Shown piece after piece: positions 35,708 through 45,288 of a stretch of DNA of 64,000 bases (positions are counted from its first letter, which is position 1; each line of letters opens with the position of its first letter). The notes under the pieces are model-generated. The model was not told the origin of the DNA. It did no database searches and saw only the letters and a program-made list of their open reading frames with translations. The DNA comes from Pigmentiphaga aceris. Lineage in GTDB: Bacteria; Pseudomonadota; Gammaproteobacteria; Burkholderiales; Burkholderiaceae_B. Both the position numbers and the translations under genes were made by a program. The stretch spans positions 3,162,001-3,226,000 of the forward strand of contig NZ_CP043046.1 of assembly GCF_008119665.1 (NCBI RefSeq), given 5' to 3'.

Positions 35708-36229
35708 TCAGGCCTCAGTCGCAGGAAACAGTACGTCGGTGAACCCAAAACGGCTGAAATCGGTGATACGCATTGTGTACAGCGTGCCAACCAAGTGGTC
35801 GTATTCGTGCTGCACAACGCGGGCATGGAAGCCGGTTGCTTCACGATCGATGATGTTGCCGTCGGCATCCAGGCCCTGATAACGGATGTGCCGATAACGG
35901 GGCACCACCCCACGCAGACCTGGAATCGACAGGCAGCCTTCCCAACCGTCTTCGATCTCGTCCGACAAGGGAGTGATCACGGGGTTGATCAGCACCGTCC
36001 GCGGAACCGGCGCGGCATCTGGGTTGCGTTCGCTTTGCTCGAAACCGAACACCACCAATTGAAGATCCACGCCAATCTGCGGAGCCGCCAGCCCTACCCC
36101 GCCTTCGGCGTGCATGGTATCGAACATGTCTTCAACCAGTTGCGCCAATTCAGGCGTGCCGGTTTGCTGCACCGGCTGTGCAATGCGCAGCAGCCGCGAG
36201 TCACCCATACGTACGATTTCACGGATCAT
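35708..36229 (-). CDS. def: peptide deformylase
   Basis: A 173-residue cytosolic metallohydrolase that removes the N-formyl group from nascent proteins. All three motifs are present: [18 protein letters not shown] (metal-binding Cys) and HEYDH (metal-binding His pair and catalytic Glu). The usual fmt partner is not adjacent, so this may be a second deformylase copy. Its ATG overlaps the stop of the ankyrin gene (ATGA), an unusual operon partner. Confidence 0.93.
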   Translation of the reverse strand: MIREIVRMGDSRLLRIAQPVQQTGTPELAQLVEDMFDTMHAEGGVGLAAPQIGVDLQLVVFGFEQSERNPDAAPVPRTVLINPVITPLSDEIEDGWEGCLSIPGLRGVVPRYRHIRYQGLDADGNIIDREATGFHARVVQHEYDHLVGTLYTMRITDFSRFGFTDVLFPATEA

Positions 36230-36933
36230 GGCTTTGCTCCGCGGCGCTTCACGTCGCGGTCAATGCGTTCACGCAGCGCATTGGCCAAGGTGGTGTGGCC
36301 CATCGATTTGGCAAAATCGGCGGCGTCCATGCCCAACTGATTCTTCAGCGTGGCATCGGCACCTTCGTCCAGCAACAGCTTCACGGCGTCAAAGTGGTCG
36401 TGTCGCGCGGCCATCATCAGCGGCGTGGTCTGGTTCGGTGCAGCGGCGTCGATATAGGCGTAATTGGCGATGAAGAGCTTGATCAGCTCGACATTGCCAA
36501 TGGTTGCGGCGTAGTGCAGCGGCGTCCAGCCTGCCTGATTGACCTCGGCACCACGCGCAACCAAGGCAGTTGCGCGCGGCACGTCACCCTTGATCGCCAA
36601 GTACATCAGCGGGGTTTCCTTGGCCGGGTTCTGGATGTTCAGGTCGATGTCCTTGGCAGCCAGCAGTACATCGTAGACCCCCCAGGCATCTTCCTTGATG
36701 GCTTCCATGATGGCGGGGCTGCCGTCTTCGGCACGGGTGTTGGGCGACAGGCCGCGAGACAGTGCCGACTTTACTTTCGGTGCGCGATCGTTACGAACGT
36801 CGATAAAGAAGTCGTCGAACTGGCCCGCCGCGCTGGCGTTGCTTGCGCAGCCAGTCACGAACAGCATCGTGGCCATGACAAGCGCGCCAAGGGTGATGCG
36901 CCGCGCTGAGGAAACACTTGATATAAATGACAT
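36226..36933 (-). CDS. ankyrin-repeat lipoprotein
   Basis: A 235-residue protein with a lipoprotein signal ending in FVTGC-AS. Four to five ankyrin repeats follow from ~45 to 225 ([48 protein letters not shown]). It probably sits in the periplasm as a protein-binding scaffold; its partner is unknown. Ankyrin lipoproteins next to catalases or peroxidases are common, but here it is coupled to peptide deformylase. Confidence 0.85.
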   Translation of the reverse strand: MSFISSVSSARRITLGALVMATMLFVTGCASNASAAGQFDDFFIDVRNDRAPKVKSALSRGLSPNTRAEDGSPAIMEAIKEDAWGVYDVLLAAKDIDLNIQNPAKETPLMYLAIKGDVPRATALVARGAEVNQAGWTPLHYAATIGNVELIKLFIANYAYIDAAAPNQTTPLMMAARHDHFDAVKLLLDEGADATLKNQLGMDAADFAKSMGHTTLANALRERIDRDVKRRGAKP

Positions 36934-37059
36934 TCGCTTAATCTCTCAAGTCATTGTTTTTATTGGATAACAGCCTCTTCATAGATCACCAAACTTAAAG
37001 TGATTTATGAAGTTCTATACAGGATCTCATCATCATGACGACTGCCATAAAAGTTCAAG

Positions 37060-37842
37060 TCAAACGTGATGAGTACGATCTATCCCGTTGAACAACCGGA
37101 AGAAGTTGTCAGACGATATCCGGGCCACGTCCGCAACCGTCATGCCACGCAGTTCGGCGATTTTTTCGGCAACATGAATGACTTTGGATGGGTCGTTTTG
37201 CTTGCCACGGAACGGCACCGGTGCCAGATACGGCGAGTCGGTTTCGATCAGCAGCCGGTCAAGCGGCACGGTTCTGGCCACTTCCTGCAAGTCTCGGGCG
37301 CTTTTGAAGGTCACGATGCCCGAGAACGAAATATAGAAGTTCATGGCCAGCGCGGCATCGGCAACGGCCTGCGATTCGGTAAAACAGTGCATCACGCCAC
37401 CGGCTTCCGACGCGCCCTCTTCCTGCATGAGTCGCAAGGTGTCGTCGGCGGCTGCGCGGGTGTGAATGATCAGGGGCTTTCGAGTTTGGCGGGCGGCTTG
37501 GATGTGTCGGCGGAAGCGCGCACGCTGCCATTCCAGGTCGCCGGTCAGGCGGAAGTAGTCCAGTCCGGTTTCACCAATGGCAACGACTTTGGGTGCGGCG
37601 GCCAGTGCGACGAGTTCGTCGACTGATGGTTCGGGTGTGTCTTCGTAGTCTGGGTGTACGCCTACGGACGCCCACAGGCCGGGCTGGCTGTCGACCATTT
37701 GCATGAGGCCGGGCCAGTCTGTCAGGTTGACGCTGACGCACAGGGCTTGGCTGACGCGGTTGACGCGCATGCGGGCCAGGATCTCGGGCAGTTGGGCGGC
37801 GAGGTCGGGAAAGTTCAGATGGCAGTGGGAGTCGGCAAACAT
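37060..37842 (-). CDS. tatD: TatD-family metal-dependent hydrolase
   Basis: A 260-residue TIM-barrel DNase/hydrolase. Metal-site motifs are seen in order: DSHCHL, GETGLDYF, PLIIHTR, MHCFTES and ETDSPYLAP. I chose the ATG at 37842 because the protein begins with the conserved MFADSHCH. The frame stays open upstream through the 18-bp tandem repeat, which would add a meaningless GPRTTT-repeat extension. No clear ribosome binding site. In related genomes tatD follows holB, but here 1.4 kb of repeats separates them. Confidence 0.92.
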   Translation of the reverse strand: MFADSHCHLNFPDLAAQLPEILARMRVNRVSQALCVSVNLTDWPGLMQMVDSQPGLWASVGVHPDYEDTPEPSVDELVALAAAPKVVAIGETGLDYFRLTGDLEWQRARFRRHIQAARQTRKPLIIHTRAAADDTLRLMQEEGASEAGGVMHCFTESQAVADAALAMNFYISFSGIVTFKSARDLQEVARTVPLDRLLIETDSPYLAPVPFRGKQNDPSKVIHVAEKIAELRGMTVADVARISSDNFFRLFNGIDRTHHV

Positions 37843-38020
37843 AAGGGGGAAACGGGGACCAAGCTGGATAGTCAGCAAGCTTAACCCGTTCGGGTCTTGA
37901 ACCTGGGCTTTACCCCTACGGTGGATTGGGCTCAACTTCTGACGTCTGGTGCGGCTTTCAGGTGCTGCGATGGCTTTGGCTATTTGCCGGGTGCCATTCG
38001 TTGTTGCTCGTTTTGTATAT

Positions 38021-38192
38021 GGGTCAGTCGTTGTACGTGGGCCAGTCGTTGTACGTGGGCCAGTCGTTGTACGTGGGCCAGTCGTTGTACGTGGGCCAGT
38101 CGTTGTACGTGGGCCAGTCGTTGTACGTGGGCCAGTCGTTGTACGTGGGCCAGTCGTTGTACGTGGGCCAGTCGTTGTACGTGGGCCAGTCG
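38021..38192. repeat. 18-bp tandem repeat, about 9.5 copies
   Basis: The unit gggccagtcgttgtacgt is repeated nine full times plus a partial tenth. The copies are essentially identical except for one base in the first (gggtcagtc). With a unit divisible by three and no stop codon, all plus frames stay open (GQSLYV, VRGPVV, CTWASR), as does one minus frame (GPRTTT). Near-identity implies recent slippage or unequal exchange. It lies ~180 bp upstream of tatD and directly beside the left inverted repeat. Confidence 0.95.
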
Positions 38193-38204
38193 CGGGCATC
38201 GGGG

Positions 38205-38566
38205 GCGCGTCGTCTGCCCCGCTGGACCTACGCGTCGGGTCTCCCGCCCTCCACGTCGTCCAGAAGGGCAGCCGCCACGCCCCCGACACCCGCGCCTTCA
38301 GAACTGTTCAGGTTAAAAACCAATCCCGCCTTTGGGCGTTTGCCGTTTTGCTGGCTGCTTGGTGCTGGATGCGGTTCTCGGCATTCGGTGGTCACCGTCC
38401 TTGATCGCCACGCGGCTGGCCCTGGGGACTGGCTGCCCAGGTCGCCACGAAGCGGTTTCTCCGGCTTTCGATTCGGTAGGTTCTTCAGCTGCCTTTTACG
38501 GCAGCGCCACGCAAGAAAATTTGCGCATCTGCTTGGTGGTGGGGTGACTTGGAAGCGGGTGGCCGC
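38205..38566 (+). repeat. left arm of long inverted repeat
   Basis: Clearly homologous to the reverse complement of 38851-39213, roughly three quarters identical by eye. The inner ~60 bp is nearly identical; for example cttttacggcagcgccacgc followed by aagaaaatttgcgc is shared. One frame in each arm gives LLRQRHARKFA-LLGGGVT-KRVAA, which may be a decayed coding piece or coincidental. Confidence 0.9.
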
Positions 38567-38850
38567 GCACCAGGTAATGCGACGAAAAAGCGAGGCGCTG
38601 AAGGTTGGCGCTTTGAAGGCTGTGCACTAAACGTTCGGACTGATGATCGACGTTCGGGCTGGCGATGAACGTTCGAAGCGATGACGTGCGTTCGAAGCGG
38701 TAAAGAACGTTCAAGACGGCGCTGAACGGTAGTGAGCAGTGCTGAGCGCCGATGATGCTAAGCGCCTCGACCAACACAGCACAGCTGTTTTACGCAAATC
38801 AGCCGCCAGCGCCACGATCATCGCGGCCACTCTCCGCATGCCGGGATGCG
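38567..38850. repeat. spacer of the inverted repeat with short degenerate repeats
   Basis: The 284-bp loop contains a run of related units built on aacgttcg/gcgttcgaagcg (38631-38730), each ~20 bp and imperfect. No ORF is credible. Confidence 0.6.
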
Positions 38851-39213
38851 GCGGCCACCCGCTTCGGTGTCACCCCACCACCAAGCAGACGCGCAAATTT
38901 TCTTGCGTGGCGCTGCCGTAAAAGGCTGCTGAAGGACGGTCCGAAACGTGAGCCGTTGACTCGCTTCGTGGCGACCTGGCCAGCCAAGTCCCCGGCTCCA
39001 GCCGGGCGGTGCTCAAGGATTGAATACGTCAGTACGGGGGAGCCGCGTCCAGCACCAATCAGCCAGAAAAACGAAAACCGCCCAAAGGCGGCATGCGCTT
39101 TTAACCAAACCGCTTTGAAGGCGCGGGTGGTGGGGCCGGATTGGCTGCCCTTCTGGACGAGGTGGAGGGCGGGAGTCCCGACGCCTAGGTCCAGCGGGGC
39201 AGACGAGCCGGCC
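38851..39213 (-). repeat. right arm of long inverted repeat
   Basis: Reverse-complement copy of the left arm, of the same length. Divergence is spread along the arm with small indels, so the two copies are old or came from different dispersed copies. Its outer end lies 88 bp from the holB stop. Confidence 0.9.
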
Positions 39214-39301
39214 CCACCACCCACGACTGGCAAAAGAACGCTACACCGTAACCAACGTACCCAGCGCTACACCCTGGCAACGGCATAAAAAACCCAAGCA
39301 G

Positions 39302-40369
39302 TCACCTCCCCCGTACAGCCTCAACCACGCGCAGCAGCGTTTCGTGGGCGAACAAGCGACCATTCAAAGGATGACCAGAAATACCCTGCTGCCGTTGCAA
39401 CCAACGACCAAGCTCAGCAATCGACACCCGGCCAGCACTGGTACCGATACGCTCCAACGCACCCGATGCACTCGGGTAATACCGTGCACCCGCACCCGCC
39501 TGGATCAAGGCGATATCCACCGTCATGCGCTGCAAGGCGTCTAACCAGTGCGCGGGCGGCTGCTTTTCCAGCAGTTCGACCATTGCTCCGACATCCGGGC
39601 TGCGGCCGGCAGCCAGGGTATCGATCAGATCGCCAAGCCACACCGGGCGCGCCGGGATTTCAGCCTGGAAGCTGCGCCACGCACCCATTGGAGCACCACC
39701 GTTGGCGGCCAGCCGGCCGGCCGCATCGTCGGCACCTTGCGCAGTCAGCCATGCCAGCGCCACATCCGGCGCAGGCACCGGCAAAGGCAACCTACGGCAA
39801 CGCGAAATCAAAGTCGGCAACAGTCGATCAGGCGCATTGCTGACCAACAAAAATACCGTAGCTGGTGGCGGTTCTTCCAGAATCTTCAGCAAGGCATTCG
39901 CCGACACCACATTCAGGCTGTCGGCCGGATACAGCACCACAACCCGCAAACCACCCCGGTGCGTACCGGTAGTAGCCCAGGCCTCCATCGCCCGGATCTG
40001 CTCAACCCGGATTTCCTTGGACGGGGCCTTCTTGGATGCACGCGCCACCACATCCACTGCGGGTGCCTCGCCATCCTCGTTCTCACCGGCTTCTTCGTCG
40101 CCCTCTTCCTGCGCCACTGCGTCTGGCCGGATACGTCGAAAGTCGGGATGGTTGCCGCTGGACATCCACACACAGGCCGGACACACGCCACACGCCAAGT
40201 GGCCGCGCGGCGATTCGCACAGCAATGCCGCTGCTGCCGCCCGGGCAAAATCGACTTTGCCCGTGCCAGCCAAGCCATGAATCAGCCACGCATGGGCAAA
40301 CCGTTCACGCTGCGACAGCCATTGCTGCGCTGTCTGCGCATACCAAGGGGGAACCACCGCCAAGCTCAT
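39302..40369 (-). CDS. holB: DNA polymerase III delta' subunit
   Basis: A 355-residue clamp-loader subunit. It has an AAA+ P-loop variant ([11 protein letters not shown]), a zinc module (CGVCPACVW) and the [10 protein letters not shown] and [11 protein letters not shown] sensor segments of delta' proteins. An acidic insertion (~88-110) follows the zinc module. The ATG overlaps the tmk stop by 4 bp, the conserved tmk-holB arrangement. Confidence 0.92.
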   Translation of the reverse strand: MSLAVVPPWYAQTAQQWLSQRERFAHAWLIHGLAGTGKVDFARAAAAALLCESPRGHLACGVCPACVWMSSGNHPDFRRIRPDAVAQEEGDEEAGENEDGEAPAVDVVARASKKAPSKEIRVEQIRAMEAWATTGTHRGGLRVVVLYPADSLNVVSANALLKILEEPPPATVFLLVSNAPDRLLPTLISRCRRLPLPVPAPDVALAWLTAQGADDAAGRLAANGGAPMGAWRSFQAEIPARPVWLGDLIDTLAAGRSPDVGAMVELLEKQPPAHWLDALQRMTVDIALIQAGAGARYYPSASGALERIGTSAGRVSIAELGRWLQRQQGISGHPLNGRLFAHETLLRVVEAVRGR

Positions 40370-41010
40370 GCAGCCACCCAGGTGCGCAGCTCTTGGGCCA
40401 GCAATTCGCGGATGGCATCAATGCTCTGCGTACCGTCAATCACCCGGATACGGTCGGGCGATTCCGCTACACGCGTCAGATAGGCGTTGCGCGTACGCTC
40501 GAAGAACGCGTCGCTTTCCTGCTCGAAGCGGTCTGGCACACGTGCACGGCCAAGTCGCTCGCGTGCTACTGACAGCGGTACGTCGAACAACCACGTGCGA
40601 TCAGGCTGCAAACCCGGATGCAGCCACTTTTCCAGCGCCGCCACCCGATCGCCGCCCAACTGCCGGCCACCGCCCTGATAGGCGTAGCTTGCGTCGGTGA
40701 AACGGTCGCTCAGCACCCAACGGCCTGCCGCCAGCGCAGGTTCAATAACCTGTTTGATGTGTTCGCTGCGGGCAGCAAACATCAGCAGAGTTTCGGTTTC
40801 CAGTGACATCGGCTGGTTCAAGACCATTTCGCGCAGCGTTTCCGCCAGCGGTGTGCCGCCCGGCTCACGGGTCTGCAACACATCGATGCCCAGGTCGCGC
40901 AGGGTCTGCGCAATCCAGTCTACGTGCGTGCTTTTGCCCGCACCATCCACGCCCTCAAGCGTCAGGAAGCGGCCACGCGGGCCGCCAGTTTCAGTCGACG
41001 ACAGGGTCAT
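40366..41010 (-). CDS. tmk: thymidylate kinase
   Basis: A 214-residue dTMP kinase. P-loop [17 protein letters not shown](Y/F)xxS-type motif in [15 protein letters not shown] and dTMP-binding [10 protein letters not shown] are all present. It makes dTDP for DNA synthesis. Its ATG overlaps the mltG stop (ATGA) and its stop overlaps holB, so mltG-tmk-holB are cotranslated. Confidence 0.95.
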   Translation of the reverse strand: MTLSSTETGGPRGRFLTLEGVDGAGKSTHVDWIAQTLRDLGIDVLQTREPGGTPLAETLREMVLNQPMSLETETLLMFAARSEHIKQVIEPALAAGRWVLSDRFTDASYAYQGGGRQLGGDRVAALEKWLHPGLQPDRTWLFDVPLSVARERLGRARVPDRFEQESDAFFERTRNAYLTRVAESPDRIRVIDGTQSIDAIRELLAQELRTWVAA

Positions 41011-42179
41011 GGCTTGTTGGTAGTGGGGTCAGTCTTGGGAGCTTCGGTCTTTTCAGCGTCGGCCTTGATGGCATCGCTTGCGGCAGCATCGGCAGCAGTT
41101 GGTTCACCTGCGGTTTCCACACCGGGCACCGCTTGCACCGGTGCAGATGCTGCGCGACCCGCCGCGCGCATCGCGGCGATGTAACGCGCAACCTGGCGGT
41201 TGTGCCCGGCCAAGTCTTCAGAGAAGGCGCTGGTACCGTCGCCACGCGACACGAAATAGAAGAACTTGTGCTTTTCGGGCTGAACCGCTGCCAGCAAGGC
41301 CTGGCGACCAGGCGCGGCAATAGGTGTGGGCGGCAGGCCGTTGCGCGTGTAGGTATTCCACGGCGTGTCGGTTCGCAGGTCACGCCTGCGCAAGTTGCCG
41401 TCGAAGGCGTCGCCCATGCCGTAGATCACCGTCGGGTCAGTCTGCAGCGGCATGTTGATGCGAAGGCGATTGGCAAACACGCCGGAAATCCGCTCGCGCT
41501 CGGTGTGCAGGCCGGTTTCCTTTTCCACGATGGACGCCATGATCAGCGCTTCGTAAGGCGTGCGCAGCGGCAAGTCGGCAGTACGCTTGGCCCAGATTTC
41601 AGCCAGTTCCTTCTTCTGCGCACGGTAGGCGCGACGAAGGATGTCCACGTCCTTGGCACCCCGCGCAAACAAATACGTATCCGGGAAGAACAAGCCTTCC
41701 GGATGCGTTTCTTCCGCACCAAGCTCTTTCAGTAGGCTGGCATCGTCCAAGCCGGGAAGCGTCTGCGTGATATCCGGGTGCTTGCCCAGCGCCACGCGAA
41801 TCTGCTTGAAGGTCCAGCCTTCGATGAAGGCGACTTCGCGTTGCGTCACGTCACCGCGACTCATGCGAGTCAGCAGCGTCCAAAGCGTTTCACCCCGTGA
41901 CAATTCATAGCCACCCGCCTTGACCTGCGTATCGGTCTTGGTGATCCGGGCCACCGCAATCACCACTTCGGGCGGGATGCCGACACCGGCTTCATGAACC
42001 TGGCGCGCCACGCTGCGCATGGTGCTGCCTTGGTCGATGACGAAGTCGATTTTGTCGGAAGGCAGGGGCAACGGGGCGTAGATAACGGCCAGCACGGCAC
42101 CGGCCACCGCCAGGATGCCAAGGAACAGCAGCGTGAAGAGGCCGCTGAACAGGCGGCCGGCAAACGAACGTTTGGACAA
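41007..42179 (-). CDS. mltG: MltG-type endolytic peptidoglycan transglycosylase
   Basis: A ~390-residue inner-membrane lytic transglycosylase with one N-terminal membrane helix and a periplasmic LysM-like and YceG catalytic domain. Catalytic Glu lies in [11 protein letters not shown]; other blocks are [18 protein letters not shown] and [13 protein letters not shown]. An Ala/Asp/Lys-rich tail ends the protein. The start is uncertain: I favour the TTG at 42179, just before the membrane helix. An ATG at 42299 would run across the divergent ygfZ promoter. Confidence 0.88.
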   Translation of the reverse strand: MSKRSFAGRLFSGLFTLLFLGILAVAGAVLAVIYAPLPLPSDKIDFVIDQGSTMRSVARQVHEAGVGIPPEVVIAVARITKTDTQVKAGGYELSRGETLWTLLTRMSRGDVTQREVAFIEGWTFKQIRVALGKHPDITQTLPGLDDASLLKELGAEETHPEGLFFPDTYLFARGAKDVDILRRAYRAQKKELAEIWAKRTADLPLRTPYEALIMASIVEKETGLHTERERISGVFANRLRINMPLQTDPTVIYGMGDAFDGNLRRRDLRTDTPWNTYTRNGLPPTPIAAPGRQALLAAVQPEKHKFFYFVSRGDGTSAFSEDLAGHNRQVARYIAAMRAAGRAASAPVQAVPGVETAGEPTAADAAASDAIKADAEKTEAPKTDPTTNKP

Positions 42180-42217
42180 GACGGAAACCAGGGGAAACGA
42201 CGCATGGCCGGGCTGCC

Positions 42218-42223
42218 TATAAT
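42218..42223 (+). promoter_or_regulatory. consensus -10 hexamer upstream of ygfZ
   Basis: TATAAT on the plus strand, 139 bp before the ygfZ ATG, in the divergent mltG/ygfZ spacer. The -35 match is poor. It argues that this spacer is promoter DNA and not the N-terminal coding part of mltG. Confidence 0.35.
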
Positions 42224-42361
42224 AACGTGATCCAAGCACAAGCTTCTTCGATGCGCCGGTCAGGCGGTAATGGGTTTCGGCTTCTTCTGGGTGTTTCACT
42301 CAGGGAGTCGCGGACGTCATCCTGCCTTCGGCCAGCCCGTCCTCTTCTCCAAGGCAAGGCG

Positions 42362-43411
42362 ATGACTGAATCCGTCCTCCCCAATCCCGCAGAACATCCC
42401 GTGCCGGTCGCCGGCGTCCCGCCCATTGCCGCCATCGAGGCATGGTCCGGTCCCTCTCTGCACGTGGCCGCGCTCGACCACTTGCAGGTCTTCGACGCCA
42501 CCGGTGCCGACACCTGGACCTTCCTGCAGTCGCAACTGACGCAAGACGTGGCCAAGCTGCCGGCAGACCAGGCGCGACTGGCGGGCTATTGCACTGCCAA
42601 GGGCCGCCTGCTTGCGAGCTTCGTGGTGTGGTCCGAGCAGCCAGCGGGTGAAGCGCCTCGCGCGCTTGCCTTGGTCGACGCCAGTCTGTCAGCCGGTTTG
42701 CTCAAGCGTCTGTCCATGTTTGTGCTGCGCGCCAAGGTGAAGCTGGGCGTGACGCCGCTTGCTGCCTATGGCGTGCAAGCCCGCGTCGCGGCCGATGCTG
42801 CCGTGCTGGTCGGCATTGCCGGCGAGCTGCCCAGCAAACCCTGGGCGCGCGTGGAATTGCCCAGTGGCACCTGGATTGCCGCGCCGTCGCAGGGCGACAG
42901 CCAGCGCTGGTGGTGGATCGCCAGTGCCGAGCAGCACGCAGAATTGCTGGCCAAAGCACGTGGCGTGCTGGAACCGGGTGACGTGCAAGCCTGGCGTCGC
43001 GCAGACATCGCGGCGGGCTTGCCGTGGATCGAAGCCGCCACCCAGGACATGTTCGTGCCGCAATCGGTCAACTTGGAGTTGGTTGAAGGCGTGAGCTTCA
43101 CCAAGGGCTGCTATCCGGGCCAGGAAATCGTTGCCCGCAGTCACTATCTGGGCAAACTGAAACGCCGCATGTTCGCCGGCATTGCCCACGGCGCAATCGA
43201 CACCGCAGGTCTGGTCGGCGCGGACGTGTTTCATAGCGAGCGCGACAATGAACCCTCTGGCCGGGTGGTGAATGCAGCCCAAGCAGAAGGCGGCGTGGCG
43301 TTGCTGCTGGAAAGCACCTTGGCGAGCGCACAGTCCGGCAGTCTGTCGCTGGCCGCACCCGACGGTGCCAAGATCGAACTGCGCGCCCTGCCCTACGCCT
43401 TCCCGGGTTAA
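42362..43411 (+). CDS. ygfZ: YgfZ/GcvT-type folate-binding Fe-S maintenance protein
   Basis: A 349-residue folate-binding protein that helps repair or assemble some [4Fe-4S] enzymes. The family signature KGCYPGQEIVAR is intact, including the redox-active Cys. I chose the ATG at 42362 after AAGGCAAGG; an earlier in-frame start would extend into the promoter region. It is divergent from mltG, a common arrangement in this group. Confidence 0.92.
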   Translation: MTESVLPNPAEHPVPVAGVPPIAAIEAWSGPSLHVAALDHLQVFDATGADTWTFLQSQLTQDVAKLPADQARLAGYCTAKGRLLASFVVWSEQPAGEAPRALALVDASLSAGLLKRLSMFVLRAKVKLGVTPLAAYGVQARVAADAAVLVGIAGELPSKPWARVELPSGTWIAAPSQGDSQRWWWIASAEQHAELLAKARGVLEPGDVQAWRRADIAAGLPWIEAATQDMFVPQSVNLELVEGVSFTKGCYPGQEIVARSHYLGKLKRRMFAGIAHGAIDTAGLVGADVFHSERDNEPSGRVVNAAQAEGGVALLLESTLASAQSGSLSLAAPDGAKIELRALPYAFPG

Positions 43412-43414
43412 GCC

Positions 43415-44206
43415 ATGTGCCTGCTAGCGTTTGCGTGGGACCCCAAAGCGGCCAATCGTTTTGTGCTGGCCGCCAATCGCGACGAGTATTACGCACGTCC
43501 GTCGGTGCCGGCAGGATGGTGGGCCAGCTACCCTGACTTGTGGGGCGGTCAGGACTTGCAAGCAGGCGGCACCTGGATGGGCATCACGCGTGGCGGTCGC
43601 TTCGCGGCCATCACCAATGTGCGCGAACCACAGACCAACCGCGCAGGCATGCAGTCGCGCGGCCTGCTGGTACTGGAATTCCTGACGGGGTTGGCCTCGC
43701 CCGAGGACTATCTGGAAGCCGTCGAAGAAGGCGCAGACCAGTTTCGCGGTTTCAACCTGCTGGTTGGCGAGCTGTATGGTGCAACGCCCAGCCTTTGGTA
43801 TTACAGCAACCGGGGCGGCGAGGCACCCTGCCCGCTGTCGCCTGGGGTCTATGGTCTGTCCAATGCGTCACTGGACACACCCTGGCCCAAGGTGGTCTCG
43901 CTGACGTCAGCACTGACGCTGCTTAAAGCGGCCGACGCCCCACTGGAAGCGTACCTGCGTCCCCTGGCCGATCGGCACATTGCGCCTGACCAGGCCCTGC
44001 CCAGTACCGGCGTAACGTTGGCAATGGAGCGCATGCTGTCTGCGCCCTTCATCATCAGCCCCGACTACGGCACCCGTTCACAGACGGTGCTGATCGCCAA
44101 CGCGCAGCGCCAGGTCGATATGATGGAACGCAGTTTCGACAATGCCGATCAGGCTACGCTGCTGGCACCTGCCAGTGTGCACAGCGACCGGTTCATGATC
44201 GATTGA
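43415..44206 (+). CDS. NRDE/TANGO2-family protein
   Basis: A 263-residue cytosolic protein. It begins MCLLAFAW with the conserved Cys2 and contains the defining NRDE motif (LAANRDEYYARPS) and a GTWMGI/TNVREP region. The family includes human TANGO2, and some members have been linked to haem handling. The bacterial reaction is not settled; an Ntn-hydrolase fold is proposed from Cys2. It lies 3 bp after ygfZ, so they are cotranscribed. Confidence 0.9.
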   Translation: MCLLAFAWDPKAANRFVLAANRDEYYARPSVPAGWWASYPDLWGGQDLQAGGTWMGITRGGRFAAITNVREPQTNRAGMQSRGLLVLEFLTGLASPEDYLEAVEEGADQFRGFNLLVGELYGATPSLWYYSNRGGEAPCPLSPGVYGLSNASLDTPWPKVVSLTSALTLLKAADAPLEAYLRPLADRHIAPDQALPSTGVTLAMERMLSAPFIISPDYGTRSQTVLIANAQRQVDMMERSFDNADQATLLAPASVHSDRFMID

Positions 44207-44256
44207 AGTTCAACCGGCTGTAGTTCGAGATCGATAAAGCTCAAGACCGACAAAGT

Positions 44257-45237
44257 TCAAAACCGATTGAAACGCTCACTTAGCCAGGCCACCGTATCCC
44301 GGTGCGCCTGGCGCGATGCCGCCAGCGCACCGCCCATGTTGTAGAACGCGTGCGCCATGCCTTCGTACATGGTCATGTCCACCTGCACACCCGCCTCATC
44401 CAGCCGGTTGGCATAGGCAATGCCCTCATCCACCAGCGGATCGCATTCGGCCAATTGCAGCAGACAAGGCGGCAAGCCTGCCAGGTGCGGGGCATCCAGC
44501 ACCGCGAAACGCCAATCCTTGCGATCGGCGTCGTCACGCAGATAGTTGCCGAAGAACCATTTCACCGTCTGGGTATCCAGCAGATAACCATCGCCATATG
44601 CCGCATGCGACGGCGTGTCCTGCCATGCGCAAGTGCCCGGATAAACCAGCACATGCGCCAGCATCTGCATACCCGCGTCACGTGCGCGGATGGCCGCCTG
44701 CGCCGTCAACGTGCCACCCGCGCTGTCACCCATGCCTGCAATGCGGGTGCGGTCGATCCCCAACTGTTCGGCACGGTCCCACACCCAGCGCCAAGCATTG
44801 AACACATCGTCGGCAGCCGTCGGAAAACGATGTGTCGGTGCCAGCCGGTAGTCCAGTGACAGCACACGGGCCTGCAAGCCATTGGCCAGCATCCGGCAGA
44901 TGGAATCGAAGCTTTCCAGACCGCCGAGGGTGAATCCGCCACCGTGGCTGTAGATCAGCAATGGCGTGGGTTTGCTCACATCGGTGCCCGTCCCGGTATA
45001 CAGACGGCCGTCGATCTGCCCGCCCGCCACCGGAATCAGCACGGAGCGCACATCGGCAACCGGTGCGGGATTCAGATCCAGAATCGGGCTGGATTTCTCG
45101 TAGAAATCGCGCGCATCTTCAGGAGTGCGTTGCCAGAATGGCGCACGTCCTGCCCGGTGAATCCGGTTGATCAGGTCAGCCGCTTTGGGCGCAAGCGGGC
45201 GCGGATGCTGCAAAGAAGGAAAACGGGGTTCGCGCAT
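44257..45237 (-). CDS. alpha/beta hydrolase, hormone-sensitive-lipase family
   Basis: A 326-residue carboxylesterase. The HSL oxyanion motif YSHGGGFTLGG, nucleophile Ser in GMGDSAGGTL, acid Asp in LAECDPLVDEG and His in GMAHAFYNMGG make a full triad. No signal peptide. The substrate is unknown, likely short acyl esters. It is 51 bp after the phosphatase gene on the same strand and could share its transcript. Confidence 0.9.
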   Translation of the reverse strand: MREPRFPSLQHPRPLAPKAADLINRIHRAGRAPFWQRTPEDARDFYEKSSPILDLNPAPVADVRSVLIPVAGGQIDGRLYTGTGTDVSKPTPLLIYSHGGGFTLGGLESFDSICRMLANGLQARVLSLDYRLAPTHRFPTAADDVFNAWRWVWDRAEQLGIDRTRIAGMGDSAGGTLTAQAAIRARDAGMQMLAHVLVYPGTCAWQDTPSHAAYGDGYLLDTQTVKWFFGNYLRDDADRKDWRFAVLDAPHLAGLPPCLLQLAECDPLVDEGIAYANRLDEAGVQVDMTMYEGMAHAFYNMGGALAASRQAHRDTVAWLSERFNRF

Positions 45238-45288
45238 TGAACAAAAACAGTATGGAAGGAAATCAGAGATGAATGCCGGGCCGCTTGC

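Larger units (their letters stand above)
37843..39301. other. 1.4-kb gene-free repeat region between tatD and holB
   Basis: This stretch interrupts what is otherwise the mltG-tmk-holB-tatD order. It contains an 18-bp tandem repeat and two ~360-bp inverted repeats around a 284-bp spacer. Frames through it are open on several strands but look like repeat translation, not genes. Confidence 0.7.

Noticed and set aside
37843-38289. N-terminal extension of tatD with GPRTTT repeats
   Set aside because: It is translation of the 18-bp tandem repeat; TatD homology begins exactly at MFADSHCH (37842).
37926-38630. Plus-strand 234-aa frame with GQSLYV repeats
   Set aside because: Open because the repeat unit is a multiple of three and lacks stops; no ribosome binding site and the other plus frames are open too.
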